From Clostridia bacterium (GTDB taxonomy: Bacteria > Bacillota > Clostridia > UMGS1810), in assembly GCA_017397885.1 (NCBI GenBank), contig JAFQHQ010000098.1, positions 1 to 49,774 of the forward strand: DNA of 49,774 nucleotides, given 5' to 3'. Below, in pieces: positions 1-9,067 of the stretch. Position 1 is the stretch's first letter. Each line of letters begins with the position of its first letter. Below the pieces are notes generated by a model, which saw only the letters and a program-made list of their open reading frames with translations, was not told the origin of the DNA and made no database searches. The translations under genes were made by a program, and so were the position numbers.

Positions 1-265
1 GAATGTCTTTTTCAAGACAACGGATTGCATATGGAGTGTGCTCATGGAAATAGTTTGCAAGGAGCACCGCATCCATAGGATGTTCAATAAATTCGTCAAA
101 GTCTTTGTAGCATGTTATTGTGTCGCCAAGTTTTTCTTTTGCTTTTTCAAGATGAGCATCGCTTTTGTCGCATACTGCAACAATTTCTGCATTGTTTGCA
201 AGGAAACTGTCAAAAAAGTTTGAACCTCTTCTTACACCAAAAATTCCAACTCTGATTTTTTTCAT
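1..265 (-). CDS. Gfo/Idh/MocA-family oxidoreductase, N-terminal part (cut by window edge)
   Basis: Only the first 88 codons are visible; the gene runs off the left edge. The product begins with a Rossmann NAD(P)-binding segment, MKKIRVGIFGVRRGSNF, followed by a beta strand ending in AEIVAVCDKS at about residues 26-35. It then has DAVLLANYFHEHTPYAI around residues 65-81. This is the arrangement of Gfo/Idh/MocA sugar or polyol dehydrogenases, where a variant of the A-x-P/H-x-x-Y/H motif follows the second strand. The ATG at 263-265 has an AGGAGGT-like ribosome site 8-12 bases upstream. It is the fifth gene of a minus-strand operon, 15 bp after the aminotransferase-like gene, which suggests a role in oxidising or reducing a sugar intermediate. 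The substrate cannot be inferred. The family call is fairly secure. Confidence 0.8.
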   Translation of the reverse strand, partial: MKKIRVGIFGVRRGSNFFDSFLANNAEIVAVCDKSDAHLEKAKEKLGDTITCYKDFDEFIEHPMDAVLLANYFHEHTPYAIRCLEKDI

Positions 266-280
266 GATTATTACCTCCGT

Positions 281-1828
281 TTATTTGTTTGATAATGTCA
301 CAAGACATTCTCTTATTTTTTCAAGCATGACATCAATCACAACCTCATCTGCAATGAGAGGGGGTTTTATGAGCGCACCGGGAGGGCAGTCTGCCTTGTA
401 GAGCTGTGCGCTGATGTCAACACATTTTTCGTTTATGAGCTTTGTAAACTCTGCCGCAACATCAACCGAATAAAAATGAATTGCCGCAAGATGACCCAGA
501 CCGTCGGGCTTTTCCACAACATTTGGAAAATCTTTTACGAGCTCTGCAATTCCCTTTTCTATTTTTTCGCCCATTTGGGTTATTTCTTTGCCGTTTGCGT
601 TTGCAAATTCCATTGTTATGAGATATGCAAGACTTGCAAGCTCTTCCTGACCGTTTGTAACAAGTGCGCCAAACTGATTCAGGATGTCCGCATCATATGT
701 AGTGAGGATTTTACTTGCGGGATATTCTCCGCCCGGAAAACCTTTTCCTATGATTGAAAAATCGGGATTAAGACCGTATTGCTTAAAGAGGAACATTCCG
801 TCATACCACATACATGACTGGATTTCGTCGCACATAGTGAGAGTGTCCGTTTCGTGGCAAAGCTTGTATGCTCCCTGCAAAAATTCCTTTGTGAGACGGA
901 TTCCCGAGTAGTTCATAAGAATGATTTCGTGCAAAAATCCTGCGGTTTTGTATTTGCCTGAGTTATATTCCTTGATTTTTGTCTCAAAGTCTGCAAGGTC
1001 ATTTTTCTTAACGCTCACAACTTTATAAAGGTCATAGCTTTGGCATTTTTCGTAGAACTCGGGCCACATTCCGCGCAGTGTCTGGGCTATAACTGTTGTA
1101 CCGTGATAGTTAGCGGTGAGACCTTCTTTGTTGTCTTCCATAACAAAGAACACAGGAATTTTCCCGTAATATTTCGGACTGTCAAAGGAATCGTCAAGAC
1201 GGTAGAACCTTGCAAGCATCATTTTGATGCCTGCCTCGCAGGCAAGGGAGCCTGTTTCAAGGTTTATGACACGGTTCAAAACGTGGGGTTCTTTTGAATC
1301 AAGAACAGCTTTGTGCTCCAAAGAGTTTTCTTCCACTCCGTTTGCAACTGCCACCAGACGGCTTTCCGCAAGACGCGTGATATATCCTCGTGTGTTATTG
1401 TGAGTAGCATTTAAAATACCGAGCTTTCTTGCATTGGTAATAAGCTTGTAGCCGGGGAAGTTGTGACCGAGAGATGAGTGATAGTGTTCAGACTTTGCAA
1501 TCAGATACGCTCTCCCGTCTTCGCCGATGCGGCTACAGCCCACACCGCCAATTGGTGCGGCATTGGGGTGGGCAGCTTTCCGATAGCTTTTTGTGGGAGC
1601 GCCCTCAAGTGTATCGTTAAAGCTCTCAACAACCTTTTCGCCGGTCTTTTTTGCCATACTATGCATACGCTCGATGTAATCATCGGGGAAAAAGTCAATT
1701 TTTTCGTCAATGAGAAAATCTACTTCAGCCTCCGATAGTCCGTTAATGTTTACGGCAACGGATTTTACCGCTTCCATATATTCCGAGCCGAGCAGGTCTC
1801 TCAGTGAACGTGTAATGTTTTTAAGCAT
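281..1828 (-). CDS. Class III (PLP-dependent) aminotransferase-fold protein
   Basis: The 515-residue product has a recognisable fold-type I, class III aminotransferase core. An acidic motif CDEIQSCMW (Asp at about 334) would contact the PLP ring nitrogen. NPDFSIIGKGFPGGEYP carries the likely Schiff-base lysine at about 362. A glycine-containing cofactor-phosphate region lies near residue 190-200. The usual family length is 400-460, so the N-terminal helical extension of about 80 residues is longer than normal, and the protein may be a divergent subfamily rather than a standard transaminase. A good ribosome site (AGGAGG) precedes the ATG. The gene lies 15 bp from the isomerase-like gene upstream and 15 bp from the oxidoreductase downstream, so all are probably co-transcribed. 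Amino donor and acceptor are unknown. An aminomutase-like role is also possible. Confidence 0.72.
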   Translation of the reverse strand: MLKNITRSLRDLLGSEYMEAVKSVAVNINGLSEAEVDFLIDEKIDFFPDDYIERMHSMAKKTGEKVVESFNDTLEGAPTKSYRKAAHPNAAPIGGVGCSRIGEDGRAYLIAKSEHYHSSLGHNFPGYKLITNARKLGILNATHNNTRGYITRLAESRLVAVANGVEENSLEHKAVLDSKEPHVLNRVINLETGSLACEAGIKMMLARFYRLDDSFDSPKYYGKIPVFFVMEDNKEGLTANYHGTTVIAQTLRGMWPEFYEKCQSYDLYKVVSVKKNDLADFETKIKEYNSGKYKTAGFLHEIILMNYSGIRLTKEFLQGAYKLCHETDTLTMCDEIQSCMWYDGMFLFKQYGLNPDFSIIGKGFPGGEYPASKILTTYDADILNQFGALVTNGQEELASLAYLITMEFANANGKEITQMGEKIEKGIAELVKDFPNVVEKPDGLGHLAAIHFYSVDVAAEFTKLINEKCVDISAQLYKADCPPGALIKPPLIADEVVIDVMLEKIRECLVTLSNK

Positions 1829-1843
1829 TTTTATCCTCCTGTA

Positions 1844-3211
1844 TTATAAACTGCAATATTTTATGCCTGCAAGCTTTGCAAAAAATTCTATTTCTGCCTC
1901 TCTTGCACCGTACACAAGAATGCTGTGGTGGGTTGCACCGTGGAGGCTGATTTTTTCAAGAGCTTCACCTGTGGGCATTCCAAAGTCAAGCCACCCCCTT
2001 ACTTTTTTTTCAAAAATATCGGTGGTTTCTTTAACAACATTAACCGGTGCTGTTAGAATGTTAAAGCCGTTTTCGTCTTCAAACACATTCAAAAACAAAG
2101 CTTTTCCTTCTTTAAATGCACCGCCGACAACATAGGGATTGGTGGTTGTTTCGTTGCCGTATGCAAATTTCATTTCCCATAAAATCTTTTTTCTGTCTGC
2201 AACAGCATAGTTCATTTCGCCCATGTGACTAATGAAAAGTGTGTTGTTTTTCCAATCGGGACAAAAGATTTCAATAAACGAAGTCTCTTTGTATCCTTTA
2301 AGAAATGCTCCGGTAAAGAGTGCAGTGAGAGTATCGCCCTCGCCTGCATAACCAATTCCCGCCTCCATTGCTCTGCATGCCGCATTAAAGGGCATTGTAT
2401 AAAGGTCGCCAAGCTCTCTGAAATTGATTGTGAGAGCTGAAAGGTTTCGTTTTTCAATCCATTTTCTTATTGCAATGTCGCATGTAACAGAGCGTGTGTA
2501 GGCGTTTTCGTCAACATCGTCCGCAAATTCAAAATTGTTTTTGTTTTTTTCTTTTTCAGCTTCAATTTCTTTTTCGGTTACGGATTCCATCAGTTCTTTC
2601 AGTTCGCCGTTTTCGGGGTAAATAACCTTTGCACCGAAAAGCTCTTCCATTTTGTCATCCGAAACCCTGAAATCGCCCATTCCGTCAAAATAACCGCTCA
2701 CGCTTCCAACTACAGAACCTTTAACGGCATTTGCACTCACTGCGGCTTTAACAAGGCCGACCACTCTGTCTGTGACATCACTTTCGATGTAGTGACCTGC
2801 GGCAATGGCGTAGGGTTTGCCGTTTTTCTTTAGGAGATTACACATTTCCATAACACCGTGAATACCGTGACAGTAGGTTATTTCGGAAGGCTGTTGATTA
2901 TCCGAAAAATCAAAGGTTTCGGTTGTGTCAAAAATGATTATGGGGAGCTTTGTGTTTGCAAGGGGTTTTTCGGAGCAAAGTCCCGGTGAATAGGCCGCAT
3001 GAAGTGTTACAATTGCATCACAGCCCTCGGCTTCAAACTTTGCAACCGCTTTTTCAAAGTCCGGTGCTTCCATGCAAAACTCGTTTTTCACAACTTCAAG
3101 TCCTTTTTTTTCAAAGGCTTTTGCCAAAGTGTCATAAAAAGGCTGAAGACGGGTTTCAACGGGTTTTTTTGAATAAAGGGAAGTGTATAGAGGTAAAAAA
3201 CCTATTTTCAT
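1844..3211 (-). CDS. L-fucose/L-arabinose isomerase-like protein
   Basis: The 455-residue product starts MKIGFLPLYTSLYSKK and has a Rossmann-like N-terminal half with alternating strands and helices. Its segment GCDAIVTLHAAYSPGL (about residues 62-77) matches the pattern of the sugar-isomerase fold shared by FucI and AraA. The C-terminal half contains MEAGIGYAGEGDTLTAL, similar to the C-terminal domain of AraA/FucI-like proteins, where acidic residues bind Mn2+. The protein is slightly shorter than classical AraA (about 500) and FucI (about 590), so it belongs to the broad fucose isomerase family of unassigned specificity. It sits between an amidohydrolase and an aminotransferase-like gene in the operon. 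An aldose-ketose isomerisation step is inferred; the sugar is unknown. Confidence 0.72.
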   Translation of the reverse strand: MKIGFLPLYTSLYSKKPVETRLQPFYDTLAKAFEKKGLEVVKNEFCMEAPDFEKAVAKFEAEGCDAIVTLHAAYSPGLCSEKPLANTKLPIIIFDTTETFDFSDNQQPSEITYCHGIHGVMEMCNLLKKNGKPYAIAAGHYIESDVTDRVVGLVKAAVSANAVKGSVVGSVSGYFDGMGDFRVSDDKMEELFGAKVIYPENGELKELMESVTEKEIEAEKEKNKNNFEFADDVDENAYTRSVTCDIAIRKWIEKRNLSALTINFRELGDLYTMPFNAACRAMEAGIGYAGEGDTLTALFTGAFLKGYKETSFIEIFCPDWKNNTLFISHMGEMNYAVADRKKILWEMKFAYGNETTTNPYVVGGAFKEGKALFLNVFEDENGFNILTAPVNVVKETTDIFEKKVRGWLDFGMPTGEALEKISLHGATHHSILVYGAREAEIEFFAKLAGIKYCSL

Positions 3212-3230
3212 AACTGATTTTCCTTTCCGA

Positions 3231-4238
3231 TTAAAATTCTATTCCGTAGAGCTTGCTTGCATTAGTGTAGAAAACATCATTGATATCTTCTTTTGTAAGC
3301 TTTAAGTTTTGGGCGGCTCTTTTAAATACCCTGAGTTCTTCATAAAGGAAACACGTAAGCTCCTCGCCTTCGGTTTCTCTCATGTGAACATCACCCGACA
3401 CATCGCCGTAGAGCCCTTTTGGAACAATGTTTATGTAGGTTCCGTTTTCGGATATCCGTCTCATTCGCATTTTTGTAACAGGCATGTCTGTTCCGTACAT
3501 AAGGCGTTTCGGACCAACCGCTTTGAGGCATTCTTCAATAGCCTCCGAAAGAGTGTTTGCACAAAAGTCAAACATCATATTTTTTGTGTGTTTGAGGGTT
3601 TCAAAAGCATCACCCAAATCTTCGGGAGAGTAAGCTCTGCCGATATGTGCCACAATAAGCTTTAAATTAGGATATTTTTCTTCAATTTCCATGAGCTGTG
3701 CAACATTCACCGGGTCTTTGAGACGTTTATCTCTGCCGATGTGGAGAAGAACCACCGAACCGAGGTCGTTCAAAAGCTTCAGCTGGTCGTGGGGCAGAAA
3801 GTCAAAAATTCTTGACTCTCCCAGGGGGATGTATGACGGTCTGTTTGCGGGGTAGGGTTTTATGCCCTTAAAACCTTTGTTTACAATTGCATCTTCAATA
3901 AGTTTTAAATCAGTGTCATATTTGGTGCAGAAAAGTCCTGTTTCACCGCAGGCAATGCAACCGTGTATATAGGTGTTACCCTTGGCGTGATCATAAGTCG
4001 GACCGCCCATCATAACAGCTTTGACCATTTTGCCGGGTAACATGTCGACAAAAGTGCGACGAATGTCTTCGAGTGGGCATTCATACATCACCTTTCCAAC
4101 CCACGTGGTTGATTTTTTTAAGAGAAAATCATTTTTGAAAACATGCACATGAGTGTCAATGATTTTGTCGGGCAAAAAGTCTTTCAGTTCTTCTTCATAA
4201 ACCTTTTTGTCATATTCGCTTGCTTTATATCCGAACAT
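3231..4238 (-). CDS. Amidohydrolase-2 family TIM-barrel metal-dependent hydrolase
   Basis: The 335-residue product carries the amidohydrolase signature IIDTHVHVF (His30 and His32). Further candidate metal ligands are LLHIGRD (His166), IVAHIGRA (His198) and LMYGTDMP (Asp251). The order and spacing fit the amidohydrolase-2 family, which includes lactonases, decarboxylases and 2-pyrone-4,6-dicarboxylate hydrolase-like enzymes. In a carbohydrate operon a sugar-lactonase role is plausible but not shown. Only two bases separate it from the kinase gene upstream, so translation is probably coupled. It ends 19 bp before the isomerase-like gene. Family membership is secure; the reaction is an inference. 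Confidence 0.82.
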   Translation of the reverse strand: MFGYKASEYDKKVYEEELKDFLPDKIIDTHVHVFKNDFLLKKSTTWVGKVMYECPLEDIRRTFVDMLPGKMVKAVMMGGPTYDHAKGNTYIHGCIACGETGLFCTKYDTDLKLIEDAIVNKGFKGIKPYPANRPSYIPLGESRIFDFLPHDQLKLLNDLGSVVLLHIGRDKRLKDPVNVAQLMEIEEKYPNLKLIVAHIGRAYSPEDLGDAFETLKHTKNMMFDFCANTLSEAIEECLKAVGPKRLMYGTDMPVTKMRMRRISENGTYINIVPKGLYGDVSGDVHMRETEGEELTCFLYEELRVFKRAAQNLKLTKEDINDVFYTNASKLYGIEF

Positions 4239-4240
4239 TG

Positions 4241-5557
4241 TTAGTTCTCCTCTCCGTAAATTGAATAAAACGCTTCTTTTTCGTTTTCATAAATACCTGC
4301 ACCAACACCTGCCATAATTGCAGAGCCAACGGCACCGGCGTGTTCGCCGTTTACAACTGAAACCTTTGCTCCGGTTATTTCGGAAATAACCCTGCACCAG
4401 ACAGGTGAGTTTGTTATCCCTCCAACAAGGCGTATCTTTTTTGCACCCGTTGCATAGGTTTTCAAAAATTCGTTGAGCCTGAGGGCAATGCTTTCCATTA
4501 TCGCTCTTGCAATGTCGGTGCGTTCAAAGCCCGATGTGTCGGTGTCATCGCCAATCAAAAGTCCGTTTGCACCGATTGGGGCTTGGTTTGCCAGAGAGTC
4601 AAGCTCGGCAAAGGAAATGTCACCGAGATATTTTTTTATGTATTTGTCAATAGTTTCCGAAACCGATGTCAGTGATTTCATGCCGCACCAGTTGCCCTTT
4701 GGATACATAAATGGGTCGGTCAGCATTTTTTGAGACTGCGGAATGCTTCTTTTTGAATAGGGCACAAACACTACCCACGATGTTCCGCAGGATATGAGAA
4801 CATCACCCTCGTCAAACACTCCCGCACCTCTTGCGGCACTCGGGTGGTCAAAGGTTCCGCACACAATCTTTGTGTCCTTCCCAAGACCTGTGTTTTCAGA
4901 GGCTTCATCGGTTAAGCTTCCCAAAACTGTGCAGTTATTCACAATGGGCACAAGCTTTGATTTGTCAATGCCAAAAGCTTCAAGAAATTTTGGCTCGTAC
5001 TCACGCTTTTCCTGATTAATAAGGTAGAAAGGCGTTCCCATTGATGGAGTAATTCCCCATTTTCCCGTGAGGCGGTAGTTTAAATATTCAATGTGCATAC
5101 AAACGGTGTCTGCATCTTTTATGATTTTTGGGTTGGTTTGTTTAAAATATGCAAGAGCCGCAAGGGGAAAAGATTTGAGCTTTCCCCAACCCACAGTGTT
5201 GTACACAAAATCCCCATCAAAGTCGGAGAGAGTTTTATTTATTGTTTCTTCGTCAAAATTGTTTTGCCAGCCATACACCGGGGAGATTGGTTTTCCGTCT
5301 TTTACAAACATAATGTTTCCGCTTGCTCCCGAAGGGCAGAGTGCAACAATTCTGTCACCATGGGAAAGCTTTGAGCCAAGCTCTTTCAAAATTTCGAAAC
5401 AGTTGTCGCAAAACTCATCTGCATCAAGAGTTTTAAAACCGTCTGTTTCAAAATAGTTGTGCTTCTTTGTTTTGCATTCTTTCACTTTGCCGTCTGTTGC
5501 CATAAGCACGCCCTTGACAGATGATGTGCCAACATCAAGACCAACAAGATATTCCAT
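4241..5557 (-). CDS. FGGY-family carbohydrate kinase
   Basis: The 438-residue product opens with the phosphate-binding motif LVGLDVGTSSVKGVL (residues 4-18). It has the FGGY catalytic region CGTFDHPSAARGAG (Asp237 is the likely general base), then ISCGTSW, and a C-terminal adenosine-binding stretch IRLVGGITNSPVW near 385-397. It phosphorylates a sugar, polyol or ketose with ATP, but the sequence does not identify which one. Slightly shorter than typical xylulokinases (about 490). It is the first gene of the minus-strand catabolic operon and lies back to back with an AraC regulator, which probably controls it. The chosen ATG has an AAAGGTGAT ribosome site. Confidence 0.87.
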   Translation of the reverse strand: MEYLVGLDVGTSSVKGVLMATDGKVKECKTKKHNYFETDGFKTLDADEFCDNCFEILKELGSKLSHGDRIVALCPSGASGNIMFVKDGKPISPVYGWQNNFDEETINKTLSDFDGDFVYNTVGWGKLKSFPLAALAYFKQTNPKIIKDADTVCMHIEYLNYRLTGKWGITPSMGTPFYLINQEKREYEPKFLEAFGIDKSKLVPIVNNCTVLGSLTDEASENTGLGKDTKIVCGTFDHPSAARGAGVFDEGDVLISCGTSWVVFVPYSKRSIPQSQKMLTDPFMYPKGNWCGMKSLTSVSETIDKYIKKYLGDISFAELDSLANQAPIGANGLLIGDDTDTSGFERTDIARAIMESIALRLNEFLKTYATGAKKIRLVGGITNSPVWCRVISEITGAKVSVVNGEHAGAVGSAIMAGVGAGIYENEKEAFYSIYGEEN

Positions 5558-5588
5558 ATGATCACCTTTTAACTGATTTTATGGTTTG

Positions 5589-5617
5589 ATTATAACATAC
5601 AAAACAATGGTGATAAA
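5589..5617 (-). promoter_or_regulatory. Probable promoter of the catabolic operon
   Basis: On the minus strand a perfect -10 TATAAT (5589-5594) lies 17 bp from a poor -35 TTTATC (5612-5617), about 32 bp before the kinase ATG. A weak -35 is typical of activator-dependent promoters, which would fit control by the divergent AraC protein. An inverted repeat TTTCGT (5729-5734) / ACGAAA (5753-5758) in the intergenic region is a possible binding site. Confidence 0.42.
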
Positions 5618-5659
5618 TAGAAAAATTCTATTTAATAATGTAAAAAATCTTCTTTTTCC

Positions 5660-5688
5660 TTGCTTTTTATACTTATGTTTGTTATATT
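5660..5688 (+). promoter_or_regulatory. Probable promoter of the AraC regulator gene
   Basis: TTGCTT (5660-5665), a 17-bp spacer and TATATT (5683-5688) face the regulator gene, giving a leader of about 95 bases. A second TATAAT lies just upstream of the GTG start but lacks a convincing -35. Confidence 0.4.
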
Positions 5689-5790
5689 AAAAAAGCAGGC
5701 AGGGCATGTGGACAATTTGCGAGCACAGTTTCGTTAACATCGCATCTTGCAAACGAAATTAAATGTAAACTCTGATATAATAAAAAGGGT

Positions 5791-6621
5791 GTGAAAAATG
5801 TGAAGAAATATCGTGACAACATATGTAAATTTGTTCCCGATTCTTTTGGGCATCAGATCAAAACATCAGATTTTGTGTATGAATTTGATTCAGAAAATCT
5901 GAACAAACGAAAAAATGTTAAGAAAAATATGCTTTGCATTGTATCCGGCGGAAGCGGAACCCTTTGCACGGACTATGGCAAAAACGAACTGAGGAGCGGA
6001 AGCATTTTTTTCTGCTTCGAAAATGTTCCTTATCGTGTCGAAGACTTGGATAATATGGAAGTTATGTATATCACCTTTTCGGGCTCAAGATGTGCAGAGC
6101 TTTTTTCAAGATTTGCCATTTCTCCCGTATCATCCGTATTTGAAGGCAACGAGGGGCTTTTGTCTTTTTGGAAAAATGCCATAGGAAAAGCAAACGAAAA
6201 AAATATTGATCTTTTGAGTGAAAGTGTTTTGCTCTACACTTTTTCACATATGTCTGCTTTTATCGAACCGGGAGAAAAGCAGGTTATCGGTGAAGTGTTG
6301 AGATTTGTTGACGAAAATTTTACAGATGCATCTCTCAGCCTTGAGGCTGTGGCAAAAGAGCTCGGCTACAGTTCCAAATATATTTCGAGAGCTTTTAAAG
6401 AAAGCGTGAACATAACTTTTAGCGAATATCTCAGAAACTCCAGAATTCAGTATGCAATTTCGCTTATGGAACATGGAATAATATCGGTAAAAAATGCCGC
6501 ACTTCTTTCGGGCTATCGTGATCCGCTATATTTTTCGAATGTGTTTAAAAAGACAGTCGGACTTTCGCCCGGTGAATATATAAAAAGAAATACGCAAATT
6601 AAAGACAATAATAATTTGTGA
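5791..6621 (+). CDS. AraC-family transcriptional regulator
   Basis: The 276-residue protein has a cupin-like N-terminal half (about residues 40-110, with SGGSGTLCTDYGKNELRSG) that would bind an effector. Its C-terminal double helix-turn-helix covers about residues 165-270. LEAVAKELGYSSKYISRAFK is the first HTH, and VKNAALLSGYRDPLYFSNVF with GLSPGEYIK is the second, both classic AraC/XylS motifs. The start is GTG at 5791, with an alternative GTG at 5800. It is divergent from the kinase operon and followed 68 bp later by the lyase gene, so it probably activates one or both in response to a sugar derivative. Confidence 0.87.
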   Translation: MKNVKKYRDNICKFVPDSFGHQIKTSDFVYEFDSENLNKRKNVKKNMLCIVSGGSGTLCTDYGKNELRSGSIFFCFENVPYRVEDLDNMEVMYITFSGSRCAELFSRFAISPVSSVFEGNEGLLSFWKNAIGKANEKNIDLLSESVLLYTFSHMSAFIEPGEKQVIGEVLRFVDENFTDASLSLEAVAKELGYSSKYISRAFKESVNITFSEYLRNSRIQYAISLMEHGIISVKNAALLSGYRDPLYFSNVFKKTVGLSPGEYIKRNTQIKDNNNL

Positions 6622-6629
6622 AAATCAAG

Positions 6630-6658
6630 TTGAAATCAGTTCTCGGTTATGTTACAAT
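6630..6658 (+). promoter_or_regulatory. Probable promoter of the heparinase-like gene
   Basis: TTGAAA (6630-6635), a 17-bp spacer and TACAAT (6653-6658) lie just downstream of the araC-type gene. They are followed by an AGGAG ribosome site and the ATG at 6690. Confidence 0.5.
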
Positions 6659-6689
6659 CAAAAAAGACTACAATTAGGAGTGATATACA

Positions 6690-9029
6690 ATGGGTTATTT
6701 TACGGCTGTTCCCGAAGAAAAATCAAAAAGTCCTTCAGCATATCTCGGAAGTTCTGATGCAGCACGAAAAGAATATGAAAACAGCTTTTGTGTTATAGGA
6801 AACAATTCCAATGTAATGCTGAACGGCAACAAATACAAAGCCAAACTCCCCACAATATATGAACATATGAATATGCTTGTTCCCGTGTGCATGCTCGGCG
6901 AGGTGTACGGCATGGAAGTTAAAATTGATGGTGACATTGTGTACATGGGTGATGATATATCATTTAAAGTTGGAGATGACTGTCTCAAATTTAAAGATGA
7001 CACAGTAAAGCTTAACGTAGCTGTAAAAGCTGCAAACGGCACTGCCTATATTGAACTTCGTCCTTTTGCCGAAAAAGTGCTTGCAAAGCATGTATATCAG
7101 AGTGACTATGGTATATCTGTTGTATCAAGCAGTGAGATATGCCCGGGCTTTGCAAAAGAGGTGCTTTGTTATCTTGTCTTCAACAGACCTTGTGCCGACT
7201 CTCTTTTTAAAACTCTTGTTACAAATAATCCGGGGCACGCTCATCCCAGAGTGCTTTTTAAAAATGAAGATTTTGAGCGTGTACTCAGCCTTTGCAAAAC
7301 AGATAAATATGCTTCAAAATGGTCCGGAGATGTTGTCCGTCAGGCAGATGACTTTATTTCACAACCACTTCCGCAAATGGCATATGACTCGGCAGGAATC
7401 AGACTTCAGAATCTTCCGAATGTGCGTGAAGTTCTTTCTTCCTATTGGGCATATCTTGTTACAGAAGACGAAAAATATATTAACTATGTTATAGATGCCG
7501 CAATGGCAACCTGCAAAAACTATACCCACTGGGGTCACCCAAAACACTATCTTGAAGTTGGTGAGACCGCAGGTACCATGGGTCTTGTTTTTGATCTTTT
7601 ATATGACAGGCTCACCAAAGAACAACGTGATCTCATTGCAGGAAAAATTATTGAATTTGTTATGCTTCCGTCCCGTGAGAGATATCACGGCAGGCACCCC
7701 TATGGCGGACTTGAATGGCCCGTAAACCCCAATAACTGGAACATCGTTGTAAATAAGGGTATAATCATGGCGGCAATAGCCATAGGTGATGAATATGAAT
7801 CCGACCTTTGCATGGACATGCTTGAAAAGGCAATCCGTTCTGTGGAACACATGATGCCAACCTTTGCTCCCGAGGGCGCTTGGGGTGAAGGCGTTTCGTA
7901 CTGGGTGTACACCATGACCAATCTCATGAGGGGCATTCAGTCGCTAAAAACCGCCATGGGTTCGGATTATGGCATATGTGATACACCCGGTTTTCTTGAA
8001 ACTGCGTACTATCCTTTCATGACCTGCGGAGTTTCGGGCGTGTTTGCCTATCACGATGTTCCGCGTGAAAGCCTTGTAAGTGGTGATTCAACCGTGTTTG
8101 AGCTGGCAAAGCTGAACAACAGCCCATCTCTTGCCGCTCTTCAGCTTGATACCATGAATAAGTATGACGCCGATGGGGATGTATTTGCTCTCTTTTGGTA
8201 TGACCCGGCGCTCATTGGTAAAGCGGATGAGCTTCCGCTCGATTGTTTTTATCCATCATGTCAGGTAGCAACTTCCCGAAGCGACTGGGGAATGAATGCA
8301 ACGTGGCTTGGCATCCACGCAGGGGCAAACGATTTTCCCCACGGTCATGTTGATATCGGTTCTTTTGAGTTTGAATCCGACGGTGTGAAGTTTGCAAGTG
8401 ACATGGGAAGTGATAACTACAATCTTCCCGGATATTGGGATACCAAGGTGCGAAATCTCTACATTTCCCGTGCCGAAGGTCATAATGTATATGTCATAAA
8501 TCCCGACTTTGGAGCAGGGCAGGTTGTAGATGCAATTGCCGCAATAACTCCCGTAAAGACAACTGCGGACGGTGCAATCTACACCGTGGACATGACTCCG
8601 GCATATTCGCCATGGACAAAAACCTCCAAAAGAGGCTTCATGCTTTCACATGAGAGAAAAGTACTCAGCGTTCAGGACGAAATTGTTCCCTTGGGCAATG
8701 ATGAATATTATTGGTTTTGGCAGACTGCTGCCGATGTTGAAATTTCAGATTGCGGAAAAAAAGTGTTTCTTGAAAGAAAAGGAAAAAAAGTCACGCTTTT
8801 CTTTGATGCAAATGTTGATTTTGTTATTGAAAAAGGGCGCACTGTTCCGCTTGCTACATCCCCAAAAATTGAAGGACAGCTCGGAAACTATGAAAAGGCA
8901 ATAAACAAAATAACCGTACGATTTAAGTCGATAAAAGAAAAACCGCTTGTTTTCAGAGCGGTTGCAGTTCCGGAAGAAAGCGGATGCGAAATCGATGAAA
9001 TAATTCCAATAGAAAAGTGGGAGATATAA
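6690..9029 (+). CDS. Heparinase II/III-type polysaccharide lyase-like protein, apparently cytoplasmic
   Basis: The 779-residue product has no signal peptide or membrane segment. Residues about 40-150 resemble a copper-amine-oxidase-N/stalk-type beta domain. From about 185 to 540 it has the alpha/alpha-toroid of heparinase II/III-like lyases (HPRVLFKNEDFERVL, then HWGHPKHYLEVGETAGTMG, NPNNWNIVVNKG and EGAWGEGVSYWVYT). The C-terminal beta-sandwich starts with GANDFPHGHVDIGSFEFES, where the His-rich motif matches the family's catalytic/metal region. It would cleave a uronic-acid-containing oligosaccharide by beta-elimination, probably after import. An AGGAG site precedes the ATG. Its link to the minus-strand operon rests on position only. 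The exact lyase family cannot be fixed by eye. Confidence 0.75.
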   Translation: MGYFTAVPEEKSKSPSAYLGSSDAARKEYENSFCVIGNNSNVMLNGNKYKAKLPTIYEHMNMLVPVCMLGEVYGMEVKIDGDIVYMGDDISFKVGDDCLKFKDDTVKLNVAVKAANGTAYIELRPFAEKVLAKHVYQSDYGISVVSSSEICPGFAKEVLCYLVFNRPCADSLFKTLVTNNPGHAHPRVLFKNEDFERVLSLCKTDKYASKWSGDVVRQADDFISQPLPQMAYDSAGIRLQNLPNVREVLSSYWAYLVTEDEKYINYVIDAAMATCKNYTHWGHPKHYLEVGETAGTMGLVFDLLYDRLTKEQRDLIAGKIIEFVMLPSRERYHGRHPYGGLEWPVNPNNWNIVVNKGIIMAAIAIGDEYESDLCMDMLEKAIRSVEHMMPTFAPEGAWGEGVSYWVYTMTNLMRGIQSLKTAMGSDYGICDTPGFLETAYYPFMTCGVSGVFAYHDVPRESLVSGDSTVFELAKLNNSPSLAALQLDTMNKYDADGDVFALFWYDPALIGKADELPLDCFYPSCQVATSRSDWGMNATWLGIHAGANDFPHGHVDIGSFEFESDGVKFASDMGSDNYNLPGYWDTKVRNLYISRAEGHNVYVINPDFGAGQVVDAIAAITPVKTTADGAIYTVDMTPAYSPWTKTSKRGFMLSHERKVLSVQDEIVPLGNDEYYWFWQTAADVEISDCGKKVFLERKGKKVTLFFDANVDFVIEKGRTVPLATSPKIEGQLGNYEKAINKITVRFKSIKEKPLVFRAVAVPEESGCEIDEIIPIEKWEI

Positions 9030-9034
9030 AAAAC

Positions 9035-9066
9035 AAAAGCACCTACCTAACGGTAAGTGCTTTTTT
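9035..9066. terminator. Bidirectional intrinsic terminator between the lyase gene and tRNA-Asp
   Basis: The hairpin AAAAGCAC-cTACC-TAAC-GGTAa-GTGCTTTTTT has a T run in the plus direction and A-rich flanks giving a T run on the minus strand. It can therefore stop both the lyase mRNA and the tRNA-Asp transcript. Confidence 0.85.
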
Positions 9067-9067
9067 A

